Origin: Telmatactis stephensoni
Taxonomy: Eukaryota > Cnidaria > Anthozoa > Actiniaria > Isophelliidae
Length of the DNA stretch: 64,000 nt
Reading direction: 5' to 3'
Assembly: GCA_029948255.1 (NCBI GenBank)
Contig: JALIZF010001506.1
Location: 124,001 to 188,000, forward strand
Of the stretch, positions 21,083 to 34,778 are shown piece after piece. Each line of letters starts with the position of its first letter. Within the stretch, counting starts at the first letter, position 1. The translations under genes and the position numbers were made by a program. The notes below the pieces were generated by a model that saw only the letters and a list, made by a program, of their open reading frames with translations, was not told the DNA's origin and did no database searches.

Positions 21083-24000
21083 TCATTCTATGAACTCAAA
21101 TGCAGGGAAATGGGAAGCACCTGGTACAAGAAGGTCAGCCAAGAAATACACTGTTCCTGCCATACCTAAAACGACAATAGGACATACGTCTCAATGAATA
21201 TGATAAATGATCAGTTGGCCATTCCAAAGCCGTGTTTACACTTGAGGTACGAAACTTTGAAACAACGCTAAATATTTGTTGATCACTGACTTCAGTGAAA
21301 TCCCCAAGTTTAAATTCGGCATGTGAGGTGACTTCTATGAAAATCTGGGGGACATGTAAGAAACCCATTCACATGATATCGCAATGAATTTTCTCTTCTT
21401 GAAACTAAACTTTGGTACCACGTTTACAGTCTCAGAAATCTAGCTCAGTTCAAAGCAAGTGTTTGCGTTCCACATCCTTCTCACCGAAGTGACTGTACCC
21501 ACTTCACATGTTAATGGTATAGAATACGGTAGGTGTCCCCTCTGGCCGACATATCTTGAATTTCCCAGGGAATTTGCCTCATGGGAAGACGAGAAGAAGG
21601 GGTCGCGATACAGCACTGTTCATTATAAAAAATATTCTGAATATGCCATTAGACAATGTTGGTAAAGTTACCTTCAAATAGAGAGTAAGGTGTGTCAGGA
21701 ACTCGACAGCCATGTTTACCATAGTCAAAACACCATTCGGCAAACTAAAAACATCAAAAATCACAAGTCAGGAAAAGGTATGTTTGACAGGTTATTATCC
21801 ACAAAAACTACTAACTATTTTATAAACGCGATATCTTTTACAAACTATTGGATCTCTATTTAGGCCATGCCCATACTAATCTGAACGGATTTAATTTTTT
21901 TTCATTTTTGCCATCAAACACTGAAATGGTGCTTTCTTAGACAAAAGACAATATGGAAGTGTTGATGGAAGGTCTAACCGTAACAAAAAAGATGCATTTT
22001 GAAATTTATCCAGATTACTGTGGACGTAGCTCAGGAGTAATACATACCTATGTATAGAGCCCAAATTATAGTGATCAGTTTTTCTGGAGATGCACAACTT
22101 TTGTAATAATTTCATGAAATCACATTCCTCAAGCATCATTCAACAAGTGATAAGTTGTATATGTTTTGTGAAACGGATGCATAAAATATAAGAAAGATGT
22201 TGACAATTTAGGCTTTGTATTGTGTGTAGTCCCTTCAGCATTGACTTTACCTTCTGACTACGGTGTAGGTATTTGGATGAGTTGGTTGATTTATACAGGC
22301 TAAGAAATGCATAAGCATTACCAGACACACCATGACATATTCCATAACCCCTTCTTAGCAGACCACGCCTCCAGATCACTTCACCACACTTTAGAGCAGC
22401 TGTGAGGTACTTCTCTTTGCCAAAAACCTATCCAACAATTAGATAAGCATTACAAATGACTACAGTGGATGGTATATAGAAATGATGGCCAGAATTTGAT
22501 GTTGGTGTTGAAGGATGAAAAATGACTACAGTAATTGGTGTGATACCAAGGGTAATTACTGTTGATAGAGGTGGTAGTGGTGATTGTTTATAGGGATGTT
22601 GTTGGTATGTCAGTAGTCCAAATCTACATTGCTCATAGGGTGTTACTTCATTGTTGGAAAGTTTGTTGGTAGGATATCAGTAGGCTGTTTGTTGGTACAG
22701 TATTAGTAGATTGTTGGTAAGCTGTTGGTAGAATATATTGGTACTAGGGTATCAGTATCTTCTTGGTAAGTTGTCAGTAGGTTGCTAGTGAACCATCAGT
22801 TGGCTGTTGGCAGACTGACAGTAGGGTGTTGGTAGGGTGTTAGCGGGATGTCAGTAAAGTGGATATGTTGTCAGCAAGGGTGTCGGACATGTAGGTTGTC
22901 AGTAGGTAATTGTTTTGGAATTATTAGGTTGTTGGTAGGTTTAGTAGAGTGTCAGATTGGTAGTATAGTGTCAGTAGGTAACAGGTAAGATATCAACCTA
23001 CAATGTAGCAACAAGGAATTAGTTCATCATTATTTATCAATTTAATATCACTGCCATACCTTGTGTGCTGTTTGCATAAGATGTACAGCTCCCGGTGCAC
23101 CATGACACCAATGAATCAACTTGTCTGTTTGGTTCTCAAGGGATGAATGAAAATTGCCAGAGGAAAACTGCTGTGTTAACAGGAACTCAATACTTCTCTC
23201 AATGTCTGGAAGACTTGATTGGACAGCTTGGCATGAACGTGCCTGTTCGGGAATAATGGCAAGATCAATAAAATGGCTAATTGAATGATTTAAAATGTCT
23301 GACAAACTGGGTGAGTGATGACGGCTTACAAATTAGAGTGGATGAAATTATGATGAATGAAAGTGTGAAATGAATGAAATGGATGAATTAATGAATGAAT
23401 AGATGTCTTAAATTGTGGAAAAGCATAGTTGTCTTTGACATTATTTGCACCCATAACCATCTACGCTAATACAAATTCTGTCTACTATATTATTGTATTT
23501 CATCTAAAAACAATTAAAACCAATAGAATGCTGGTAAATGGTATATGACATACCTGCAACAACATATAAAGAATGCCGACAATACCATGTGCAGCGCCAA
23601 CATAATGCTTTTCATGCCACATGTACATAAGTGGTGAGGAATGACGCTCCTGTCTTGATAACCTTTGACCAGAAGCAATGATGACAGAACAGACCTAAAA
23701 CAACAACAACTTGGTAACAACTAAGTTGCATAGAACATATCTCATAAACTACACAAAAAAATCTCATATCATCCAAGCATTCTGGTCAATAAGCGCTGTT
23801 TTAAAAAATGTAACTGAGCATTCCACTCCTGATTCTCCTCTGTTGTAAATAGGTTTCTTGCTTTATATCCTAAAAATACCTATCAGCACACACTCCCTGC
23901 ACCCCTCCCCTAAATTCACTCCTGCAATGTACTCAACTTGTGCTGTAACAATGCCATTTTCACAGTTATAAGAAAACTCAATAAAGTGTGTCTGAGAACA

Positions 24001-26054
24001 CTATGTAAATTTCAACCTTCAAAAAGATTTTTGTCTCCTTTAAAACACTTCAGAAATCATTCCTACCTGGTTTACAATTGCTGACTTGATCTTGTCAGAT
24101 CCTAATTCATGTTGCACATACAGAAGACTGTACAAATAGCCTGCTCTGCCATACAACACTTCATCTGGTAATGTCTGGTCTCTGCACACTTTATCACACA
24201 TACTTTCCAGTTTGGTGATGTATTTGTTGACTTTATTGGGTTGGTTTAGTTTGTGGTAAACTACTGCTAGCTGAGCAAGTACTCCTATTGAAGTACGGTA
24301 CATGAAATATCATTAGCCCTTTTGCATAAAACTGTCAAGTCATACAAAAATCAACCACAGCCTCCAAAATTAAAGGAATTCAACCAGTCAAGCTTGACTT
24401 GTCTTAAGTTTGTTATTTTGCTATCCAGTATGGTGAATTTTGTATCATGTGACCAGTTGATTACTTTAACTGTTATTAAGTGTTTATTCAAGAATTCATA
24501 TTGCATCTATTCACTCTGTCACTCATTCATTATTAATTCATCTATCCTGTGATTCATTTATCCATCTATCTATCCATCTATCCATTCATTCATCTATCTA
24601 TCCATCCATTCATCAGGCTCTATTCATCAATCCATTTATCATTCCATCCATCTATACCTATCCATCCATTCATTCATCTATTCATCCTATTATAAACCAT
24701 TCTATCCATCTATCTATCCATCCATTCATCCATCTATTAATTCTCTTTACATACTGCCTTAATAAAATTTAGAGACCTTCCTTTGATAAGTTCTCTTAAA
24801 TTGTATTCTATAGATATACAGTGAACTCTCTTGAAGATGGACACCCTCTGAACAACTACTGATCCTCAACAGAAATAGATTTTTAACTGAGAGGGACCAA
24901 TAAATGGTGTACAGTATACAATGTACAGTTTACAATGCACATAGACCAAAATATTCTATTGAAGTGTCTGTCAGGAGAGAGAGTTTACTGTATTTCTATA
25001 AAGAAAACCATGTAAGACTGAGTATATCATTACCAGCATCTCCACAGAGAAAGGTACATCTTCTTCCTTTCAAATTGTGTGCACCAAATTCCAGTATTTC
25101 TAAAGCTTTATGTAAATATTCTTCTTTCTTTGGAGCATTATCTTTGAAGAGTGTTCCTGCCAAATGCATAAACAGCAATGCTGCACCTGAAGAATAAAGT
25201 ACAAACAAGGTGAGGAAAAGCCTACAGAATTTAGGGTAAGCAAGGGTGTTTGAGATTTTTTAAAAACACCCCTTGCAGGACTATGAATTGCAAGGCTACT
25301 ATGGAATTGCAGGCCAATTGCCAGGGGTGTATGGTATTACAGGCCCATTGCCAAGGCTTGAATGAACGTCCCTTAACCTCCTTCTCCTCCTCTTCAATCT
25401 AGATATCAATAATTATTCTGGATATCAAAAAGTTGTCGAATTTCCATATATGCCAAGTGATGGAAATGTTTTCTAGGTCCTGGCAATTACTACTATTATG
25501 ATTTTCTAATTATGGCAAATGAGGTTATTGTTACCCTACCTCCCGTTCCAGTATAAACAGAATAGTTGTAGTCATCTCGTTCTTCTTCAAATCCTCCTTC
25601 AAACCTTGCTAAAAGTTTAAAGGTTTCTTCCTTCAGTTTAGAATAAAATGGCTCTTGAAGCTGGCAGAACAAAACGTATGATATCATTCATCCCCTGTTT
25701 AGTTTTTAGTTTAGTTTTATACAGTTCTTGTAACGGCAAAACTCTGAGACCTCTTTTCTCTTCAGTTCATATCTCTATTTACTCGGCTCAACATTTGGAG
25801 ATTATATCACAGTAATAAAAATGCTCCAAAAATTTCTGGAAATTATGAATGTACGTCATTATATATGATGCCATTGTTTTGTTATTTCTACAAAGGAAAA
25901 GTGGAAAAAAGGGAGCAACACAAACCAGCGGGTTGTCACCATGGATGTCATAAAACGCATAAAAACAAACCTCTCCATTTTCTTTGGTGAGTTTGGTAGA
26001 GCCATCGTAATCTGCAAAAGTGTTCTCAAACTCTCTTGATTCATGAGAGGCCAT
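21083..26054 (-). CDS. LANCL1: LanC-like protein (LANCL1/2/3 family), complete, 410 aa, nine exons
   Basis: Exons in transcript order: 26054-25971, 25660-25540, 25186-25034, 24284-24067, 23694-23554, 23242-23060, 22427-22251, 21744-21672 and 21165-21083 (TGA). All are AG/GT with continuous phase. The length is close to that of human LANCL1. The seven-helix-pair toroid is marked by FLCGDAG, DEVLYGRAGYLYSLL, PLMYMWHEKHYVGAAHG, the zinc ligand Cys285 in HWCHGAPG, and Cys331-His332 in GYGICHGVSGNAYAFL. The C-terminus is MAGTVYFLADLL...FPAFEFIE. All three zinc ligands are present. Vertebrate LANCLs bind glutathione and add it to dehydroalanine/dehydrobutyrine residues in proteins, a repair role distant from bacterial lanthipeptide cyclases. 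The N-terminus (FENTFADYDG) matches the family's FxNxYADY start, supporting the chosen ATG. Which of LANCL1, 2 or 3 it is closest to cannot be settled here. Confidence 0.95.
22640..22995. repeat. Degenerate TTGGTAGG/GTCAGTAGG repeat
   Basis: Short units alternating GTTGGTAGG, GTCAGTAGG and GTTGTCAG fill about 350 bp of the LANCL intron between 22427 and 23060. Confidence 0.8.
24540..24745. repeat. (ATCC/ATCT/ATTC)n tetranucleotide array
   Basis: Mixed CATC/TATC/CATT tetramers in the LANCL intron between 24284 and 25034. It is strongly pyrimidine-biased and encodes nothing. Confidence 0.9.
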
Positions 26055-27508
26055 TTCAAGGTACGAATTGCATCACTTTTCACAGAAAACAAAAACAGCA
26101 GATACAGCCTCTGTCAACCTCCACTTCTGAGCAAAACTGACAGGCGTTCCAGGAGTACACAGGAATCCCGACCATATCAATATTCAGGTACGTAAATTTT
26201 AACTTTTGAATAGAGGATTCTAAAAGGGATCAGTGAAGAATAAGAACAGTGTATTTTAATTTTCAAGATAGCCCAAATTCTATGCAAGATATGAAGGACG
26301 AAGAAGGTGGAAAAGTTGGAAAAAGACCAATATAGTAGCCCAAACAATGTTCCTTGCTCTTTAGTAGTTGAGCACCTCATAAATTTCCGTTTATTCAAGT
26401 CTTATAGATCAATCAAAATGTACCCCGGTTACCGAGCTTCTGGGACGTAATAATTTAAGGATCAATTTAATTAAAATCGCTTTTAACATTTTCCCCACCA
26501 ATGATTTTGGGACCTTTTACGCGCGCGCGTTTTCTTACATATCAAATATATGTTGTCGTTCGTGTGGGCTTCCTGTGTTTCTACTATTGGGTTCCCTGTT
26601 TACCGAAAAGCTAGGTTTCTAAGCTAATTTCAAGATGGTGGACAATATTGGTGGACAATGTGATGTGTTTCATCGCTACAATATCTGCAAGTTTTGATGG
26701 AATTTTGACAGTTTGAGGCTCAAATTGCAGGAAAATCAACAAAAAGAAATCTACGGGACTTCCAAATAAGGTAATGCCTGCCAATATATGGAATAGATTT
26801 CATGGCCGTGCGAACGAAAACTTTTTGTAGAGATATGTTTGATTTGCAGTCAAAGTAAAATGTTACTCATCAGTCATTTATTTTCTAGACAAAAACCAGC
26901 AGCAATCTTTAATGTAATTCATTGAGGTGTTACTTACAGGTAAACAGCTATCTAGGTAATCATAAATGAGCTATTCAATCGTAGTTCACATGCGCGCATA
27001 TCCTGCGACCGCTGCACTACTTAATACTGACGGCTCACAGCGAATGTGGTCGCCCCTGAATAAACGGGGTTTATAAAGTGCTGCTTTTCAATCAGAGGGC
27101 CAGGATACGATTGCAGGGCACTACTCACACCTACTGACATCGAATATTCAGTGTCATCCCGCAACAAAACGGTAATCAATTATTGATTATATATCGCAGT
27201 GTATGTTAGCTCTATCGAGTCAGCTCTCAAGGAAAACCCTCCCTCAACTCACCTTCAAAATATATAGATATCTTTATCATAAAAAGGAAATCCCAGACTA
27301 TTTACAGTTTATGTACATGAATATATCGATTTTCAGTTAATGTTTCTAAAGCTATATATGTTGCATCGCTCTGGCCTCGCCCCCGACTAACTCTCTGAAT
27401 TATACTCTTGTACTGATATAATCGATTGCATAAATAAGCTTCTTCATGTTATAAATTAAGTAATCTTTCTCTTGCTTCTGTAAGAATATTATTTTCTTAT
27501 TATAAACT
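26055..27508. other. Region between the LANCL start and the adaptor 3' end
   Basis: It should contain the LANCL promoter and 5' UTR and the adaptor's 3' UTR, since both genes are on the minus strand. CAAGATGGTGGAC near 26632-26644 is YY1-like, about 580 bp upstream of the LANCL ATG. I see no additional gene. Confidence 0.45.
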
Positions 27509-30500
27509 CTAACATAAGGATTCTGACGCCAAAGTAATCGGCAATGTCAAACTCTTCCTTCGTTTCTGACAAGGTTTACGAAGTGCGACAGACAGACCAT
27601 TCATTGGCTTTTGTTTGTAATGTTCGATTAGATTATCCACAGAGGGAAAGACTGGGCCATTAGAGAGACTGTAGCACGCTTCATTGTTACTGTCCAGTTC
27701 CTGCAACAGATAACATAGATATTTATTAATATGATTTATAAGCAAAGAAAATATTTTTTTTGGCAGATAAGTGCGTTCTTAGCGCAAAGGATCATGGGAG
27801 TCCCTAGTGCAAGGAAGAGATTTAATCTCTTTTCTTAATGATTTAATTATCTACGCAAATTGAAATGATTTCAAGTTGTCGCAAAACTTTATGGGTCCAA
27901 GGTTTGTAACTTCTAAGGGAAACGTAAATCGCTCACCCAAGAATACTACTAACAATCTGCAAGGTCTTCTACCATTACATTAACTGAATATAGGAATTTG
28001 CAATGGATATTTAAAATACCATCAAAACTCGACGTTTGCCCGTAAACTGAACAAGAGAAGCAGCTGATTCTTACCTGCAAAATTTGACAATGATAAAACT
28101 TTTTGTTCATGCAGAATGTCAATATGTAGACGTGGTTAACTTTACAACTTTTCCGTACCATGTACAACCTATAGAAAAAGGAGATATTTAGAACACAACT
28201 ACGACAAACATTCCACCTATTTCTTACAACTTTTTTGCCACGAGGTGGTCTTGAGAGTGTCACACGATGTAATTTTTTTCAAGTAAAACATGATTCTACT
28301 TTTGCAAATTTATTAGGCAGCGCAAAAAGTACTTGCAGGATGGACTGACATATTGTGTAATTTTGCTGCTGCACGAAACGTTGCAAAAATAAAGACTTCA
28401 TCGCGTGTTCGTGCTCTTTATTCCCTCTCTCCATCAGTGCTCCGTTTTAAGGGTATTCAAAGCTATTTAAAGCTACACAGAATGGAAAGAAGTCGAAACA
28501 AATGTGAAGTCACTGGGTGTCGAACATCAGAACTCCGCGCACGAACCAACTGAGCTATACTTCTTGCTTTACTGCCGGACATTAAGACAAGGTGACTCAT
28601 ACCCATTCGATGGTCCTTCTTCTTTCATCAAAGTTAAAGCCTCTTCTCGTGAAAGGAGTCCGTGAAACCAGGAAGCATCGCGTAGTTCAGCATCTAAATC
28701 ACAGTCTGCCACAAAAAAGTTATGTAATTTTTAAAATCAAATAAGGGTTGATTTTTGTTTGTAAATATAGACTGAGGACTTATCGTTGTGGTTACCTAGA
28801 TTTGTAGTTGGTTGAATAATGGAATTTGCACTGACTCGTGGACTCAACCGCTGGAAAATTAAAGAAATAGACAACTATGAGATAATATGATCAACGTTAT
28901 GTGATGTGATATCACGTGATCTTGAGTGCACGGATGGACATGTACTTAGTCGTACTTGTGCAATACCTATATTTAAGCACGCGCGCATATCTCCGTACTG
29001 TGATATGAACACGGTGGAAGATGTAGAGCACAAGAAAAGCAAGCTTAGGAACACCAGACGTAGTAGGGTGTTTCTCTTGCTTTTCGAGTGCTCTACATCT
29101 CCCAGAGTGTTTTATATCACAGCACAGAAACAAAAGCGATTATTTTAATTTCGTTAATAAAATATTTTTCGACGTTCTTGCCATGTCTCTGTTAGTCCAG
29201 AACTGGACCCACTTTTATCTGCGCGCGCGGCAACGAGTGGAGAGAATCAGAGGAGAGAATAATCTGGATCGAGCGACCTAGCGACGCAATTTCACAGATT
29301 TCCGCGCGCTTCTATATAATGTCTTTTTTGTACTTGTTGATTATATATAGTTATTTTTGAGAAAAGTGCATGCCTCTGTCCTATGATATGAACAGTCGCT
29401 AGCCAATCAGCGCTCTCGCATTAAATTTCAAATATTTTATGAAAGCGTACAAAACTGTGTTTACAAACACGGGCATCCTTTGTGGATACTAGATGTTTTA
29501 CTTGGGACGTGTTTCCTTACCGTATGTGGTCTCGTGTTTTTTAGATCTTCAATTTCTTTACAATCTGTCAGTAGTTTGCCATTCTTTCCCGAGAAATCCA
29601 TAGCGACCTGGTCTTCTGTTGTCGCTAAAGACAATTCTTCTGGCATGGTCGGAGAGGTTGGTTCGATGATCGCTTCTGCTTCTGGAATCCTGGCATGTTT
29701 GGACTTTGAAACACAAGACCAAAAATACGTAAGCAAAGTACAATTCGGTCTGCAATATGGTCTAAACGTTTTCAGTTTATGTCTATAACAAGATTTTCTG
29801 TGAACTGGAAAAGGTTCAGATGAGGTCAGTGAACAAGACATTTCCTGCATCTTTTTTGTCTTGTTGACTGACTGTCTCTTATCGATCTAGCAAAAAAACG
29901 TTTTTGTGTGTACTTTCGGGTTGAAATATGGCAAGGGTATGACGGAAGGTCCCTCAATGGTCAACAAAACGGACAATAGACAATATACTAAAAATAAGTG
30001 AGATTGCGCCAGATTTGGCGCAAAGATAAGAATTATTATAATGGTTTTCCATGGAACTAATATGGAACTAGAAAATAGACAATATAACGATGGAGTGCCC
30101 GATTTGGCACAAAAAATTTTAATGCCTTTTTTAATGGAACCAACAAGGAACTAGAAAGTAGAAAAAATAGTAGGGGAGTGCCCCCTTTGGCGCCAAGAAT
30201 TTTAATGGTCTTCTATTAAACCAGTCAGGAACCAGACAATAGACCAAATTGTAAGGGAGTTTCCCATTTGGCGCCAATAATTTTAATGAGCTTGTATAGA
30301 ACCAATCACAGAATTGACAAATGATTGATTGATCCTGCTGCGGAAATGAGGAGTAATATATATCAACGGAAACAACGTAAACACTTGAAATTACTAGTGG
30401 AATTTACTGTGTTTTTATAAAAGCTTGTACAGTTATGAATCTTTTTTACAAAGAAATATAACTTCCGGCTTGCCTCACACCGCGCGGTGCCGGAACAATA

Positions 30501-33182
30501 ATTGTAAAAGTGTCATTCCGTAGCGTCTCAGCTCAGATAATGAACTTATAATACTGATTAATGCAATTAGATTAGAACTGATTAGACTGACCCCCCCCCC
30601 CTCTCACCCCCCGCGCGGCACATTGTTTCATATTTCATCGCTGTTTGAGTTGAATTCTTAATTGAACTATTTTCTTGGCCAGTGAAATAAAGTTGTTTTC
30701 AAATTTTGACCTAAACGGTTATTTCAGAATATTTTATCAAAGGTAATGATGACTTATTTAGAATTACATTGAAAACGAGAGTCTGCGAAACTCATAAAAG
30801 TTAACAACACTTGTTTCGTTTGTTTTTGTTTATTCGATGAAACCTGGGTGAAATTTTCAAACTGCTACTTTATTTCTACCACTGCAGTCCTGGTTTGATA
30901 AACGTGAAACATGTCCAACGACTTCTGACTTACTACGATTCAATCACTAACTAATAATAATTTTGTCTAAAAATAAGTAAAGCAGCTGTAACTTCTAAAA
31001 CCGACTTTGTTTCATCATCTATATTCTTATAAGGCATGAACAAAATAGCTGCAATATTGATTTTCGATCTTTTTAGTCTTTTAGAGTACTAGTGTCACTT
31101 CGCCGCTAATACTGATATACAATTACATTTGAATATGGAATTTATTCATATACCATTTTCTATTTGCAACCAACGGACATATCGGCGAAGGAAAAAATTT
31201 CCAAGCGCCGTTTTGAACTAGTGTACACAGAATTCAAAGACCACATAACAAGGAAAATATTGAAAATGAGCCAAATGATTCGACTGAAATTCTCTGAATT
31301 TGATGAACCTAGAGAAGCTAATAACGAAATAACAGTGTGGTTAAAAACAATAAAGCAGAATTAACCAAGTAAACAAGGAAATCACCCATGCAGAGTGCAG
31401 TTTGATGTTTTAGATTTGCGGGTTTTCGGTTCACCACAAAGCCATCACAACACCAGCACCTGTACCTAATCTGATTCCGTTAATCTTATGTAAGTCTTTA
31501 AGTAGTCTGTGAAGATTGAAATAGTCACGGAAGAAAGCATAGTTAAGTTAGTTTGAATTGTGGTCATCTTTTGCATATACATACATGCAGGTACTTATTT
31601 TCTCTCTGTTTTTCCACCATGCAATGAACCAAATTGTGAAAGATGAAAAGAAAATAAGATGAAATTGAAAAGTCCTCATGAATCAAGTCCTCATGAATCA
31701 TATCAACGAATCGACACAGTTTTAAAAATGCCAGTCAATTTTATAGGAATAAGACTTAAAATCTCCCGAGTCTCAAAACGTGTATTTTCCGCATTGTTCT
31801 TTCTTTTATCTACTATTTTTAGAATGAATCAAAACCTCTGCCTTCTACAACAAAAAATGTCGGCTTTGCCATAATTTTCATCGACATTATATTATTCCGC
31901 GTAATTCTACTTTCGACGGAATACGCCTTTAACGGTAGGTTAGGTATTGGCGGTAAAAGTAGTTATTTGTAGAATACGTTAAAAACGAAAAGATTAATAT
32001 TGGTAAATTAGTTCAAGTGACTAGTTAAGTAGTTCCACGTAGGATGGAATGATGCCTGTGGGTTATTACCAAATAAGGCATTTTTATGAATCCATGGTTA
32101 CTACAGTAGAACGTGGGAACGATTGGCATTAATCATTCCACAATAGAAACGATTAAAGTTGTAAGTATTTTATCAAGTAGCTTTTTGTTCTTCTTTCTAC
32201 TGTACCGCAGTTCCAAACATTATACTTTTTATCTATTTTTACTTAAATTTGGAGCCTCTCGTACGTACGTCTTTTTTTCTTTTCTTTATAGCGTTATTTT
32301 TTTCTTCTTATTTTCATATTTTATGCTTATTTCTATATTCTAAATTCTCTATTCTCTATTCTACATTCTACATTCTACATTCTACATTCTACATTCTACA
32401 TTCTACATTCTACATTCTACATTCTACATTCTACATTCTACATTCTACATTCTACATTCTACATTCTACATTCTACATTCTACATTCTACATTCTACATT
32501 CTACATTCTACATTCTATATTCTGTATTCTACATTCTATATTCTATATTTATTAGTCAATTTTATTAGTTATGCTTATAAATTTGAATGGTCCTGAATAT
32601 TATTTAATCTAGATTTTCCCATTGTTCTTTGTTGGCCGTTTTCCAATAATATACGATCCAAGTTTCTATTTGTTTATAACACCTGAACAAATTTAGTAAA
32701 GTTGTGGATCTACTCACCAGAAGCGTGATATTTAACGAACTTTTTTTCGACAGTTTCGTCAACTTTCGAAACACATCATTGTAGGAGTGCTTGACGTGAG
32801 AACCAATCTACAGGCAAAATGTTATGATATGAATTTAAGTGTATAAAGAATTCAGAATTTATCGTCAAACATTTCAAGTAGTAGAAGAGTAACCTTACTT
32901 GATCCGTACAACAAAAGCTAGAAGTGTTCAATACTCAAATATTCACAAAGAAAAGTACTGAAACGAGATCAAGTAATTTCAAGTAATCTAAAAGCAGATA
33001 TACTACTTTACAAATTAATTGTAAACCCATTTTTAAAATTGATACTATATTCAAAGACAAGATCATGTTCAATTCAAAACTGAATAAAAAAACTCACTCA
33101 GAAATTATGAGAAAATATATTTGAGAAAATTTAAGAGGAAGGTGGACAAAGAAAGACATTTAGTACTTACGATCATGTTCAT
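27509..33182 (-). CDS. Short GRB7/10/14-type adaptor: BPS-like region plus SH2 domain, 238 aa, seven exons
   Basis: Exons in transcript order: 33182-33171 (ATG AAC ATG ATC), 32807-32718, 29703-29521, 28850-28796, 28693-28603, 28168-28075 and 27700-27509. All are GT-AG with matching phases, and an in-frame TAA lies three codons before the ATG. Residues 65-73 read DQVAMDFSG, the hallmark of the BPS (between PH and SH2) segment of GRB10/GRB14, which inhibits the insulin-receptor kinase. The SH2 domain starts at Trp122 (WFHGLLSREEA), has the phosphotyrosine-binding Arg149 in LYMVRKS (Met replaces Leu of FLVR), His170 at betaD, and FPSVDNLIEHYKQKPMNGL near the end. The GRB7 family normally carries RA and PH domains before BPS; here only 34 Lys/Ser-rich residues precede the BPS-containing exon. 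An alternative ATG at 29850 would read through unspliced into the third exon. The SH2 and BPS identification is solid; the first two exons are less certain. Confidence 0.75.
28505..28563 (-). repeat. Shrunken tRNA-like sequence
   Basis: On the minus strand GAAGTATAGCTCAGTTGG is a D arm with a good A box, followed by a B-box-like TGTTCGACACC. The terminal GAAGT pairs with ACTTC. The whole is too short for a cloverleaf, so it is a tRNA pseudogene or SINE head, in an intron of the adaptor gene. Confidence 0.4.
28975..29170. mobile_element. Fold-back MITE, family A copy 2
   Basis: Same family as 4480-4690: GTACTGTGATATGAACACGG, a GATGTAGAGCA core, AAAAGCAAGCTTAGGAACAC in the arm, and the inverse on the right. 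It is intronic in the adaptor gene, between exons 3 and 4. The two copies differ at scattered sites. Confidence 0.8.
32345..32550. repeat. (ATTCTAC)n heptamer minisatellite, about 23 units
   Basis: A near-perfect 7-bp unit repeated from about 32355 to 32515, degenerating to ATTCTAT at both ends. Because 7 is not a multiple of 3 the array is open in all three plus frames, producing a spurious Tyr/Ile/Leu/His/Ser/Thr/Phe-rich frame. It is intronic in the adaptor gene. Confidence 0.95.
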
Positions 33183-34778
33183 AATCAGTTAAAGCTCCCA
33201 AAAGTTTTGTTTCTTGTTGATCATATGCACGTGCAGGGATTCACGTTCTATTTCAGCTGCTAGTTTATTACTAACCAAGGAAAGGTTCCTCACTTCTTAA
33301 AGAAGACTTTGTTTAAGCACGTGATCATATCAACCGTACAATATCGATGTCTGAAGAACACGATATATCTGCGTGGGCTGCTCCATTGAGGCGTATAAGC
33401 AACGAATATAAGGCCTTTAGTGAGAGCACAACTAATGATACAAAATAGCATTTTCAAACAGAAGTTAGTTGATCAATGATGTAGAGTCAAATTGTGTGCA
33501 TTCGTTATAAACGAATATCAGCTAACTTTTCCGAAATGTACTTAATTATCAGTAATTGCCGTTTGACAATGATCAGTGACAAATCGAGGAATAATTATGT
33601 AAACAGAGTATCGAAACTTGCCGTTTTTGGAACTTTTCACATTGAGAATTTCATGGTTGAAGAAATATTATGACAACTATAAAATCGTAAATCTCGGCTA
33701 CTTTAGTACAATGATTTTACTTGACTAGTGAAAATGAAAGAATAAGCCTTAATCCGTTTTCATTTTACTGGATTGAAAAAAAATCATACGGTTTTCATTT
33801 CATAGTTAAAGCCTTGTAGCTACAAGGTCCTTCTTTCTGTACGCATCAACGATTATATAGTTACGTACGCTAGTACATAATTGCTCTTTTGTTATTCGGA
33901 CAAAAAGGCACTGAACAAGCCATTGATAGTCCCAGCTGTTTGCTGAAATACTATACTGAAAAACATGAAATAGAAATGAAACGTCAAGTACATTGAATAG
34001 AATGAAAATACGCAACAACTAATTCGTTATTTTGCATGGATGAGACTTCTATTCACTTTTTGATCGAAGTGTACGTTTTTGATCGTACTACTTTGAGAGC
34101 ATTGTATCTTATAAAGTCAAGAGCAAAGTCAAAATCTCAGCGTTTTCAGCGCTAGCAAAGTGTGGTCAAATAGGCACCAATACCCTCCGTCCAAACAGAA
34201 TGTTTGTTTCACGTTGCGTTAATGATTACCTTATTCACGAAACGTAACGTCAATGCGAAACACGCTGTGGCACCCGGTGTAAGGCACCATTAATTTATCG
34301 CACAAAAGAGTTGGCCCTCCTGCTAGAATGTACTAAGGTTGCTCAATTCTTATGTAAATGGGCTTAACGGTTGAAGTATGATTTTTTAGAAATACACGAT
34401 CAGTGCATAACACCGCACGAAATCTCAAACTCTTGTCCTGATTGGTTGAAGTATAGTGCATGGAGAGCAATTCAGGCCATGACAAGCAAAGCCGCAGCAA
34501 TAGACTGAAGTCGCTCGCTGGTTGAGGCTTCAAAACTTATTTTTAGTTCGTTTAGAGTAAACACTGGGATATATAGCGAATCCGAGCCGAGTGCTAAGGG
34601 TTAGACAACAAAGCTAGACCCAGTCCACACTATTACGTTAGGATTGGGTGAACGCGTATTTCTAAAAATAGCTCACTCAGGAAAAGTTAGGCGATTGGTT
34701 TATTAAACAAATGGGCACTTCTAGTGGTGTGTTTTCTGACAGTACTGCAATAATGGCCCTTCACGTTTTACGTCCCAC

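Noticed and set aside
21083..26054. Lanthipeptide biosynthesis cluster (LanC cyclase)
   Set aside because: The gene has introns, animal LANCL length and sequence, and no LanA, LanB or LanM neighbours. It is a eukaryotic LANCL.
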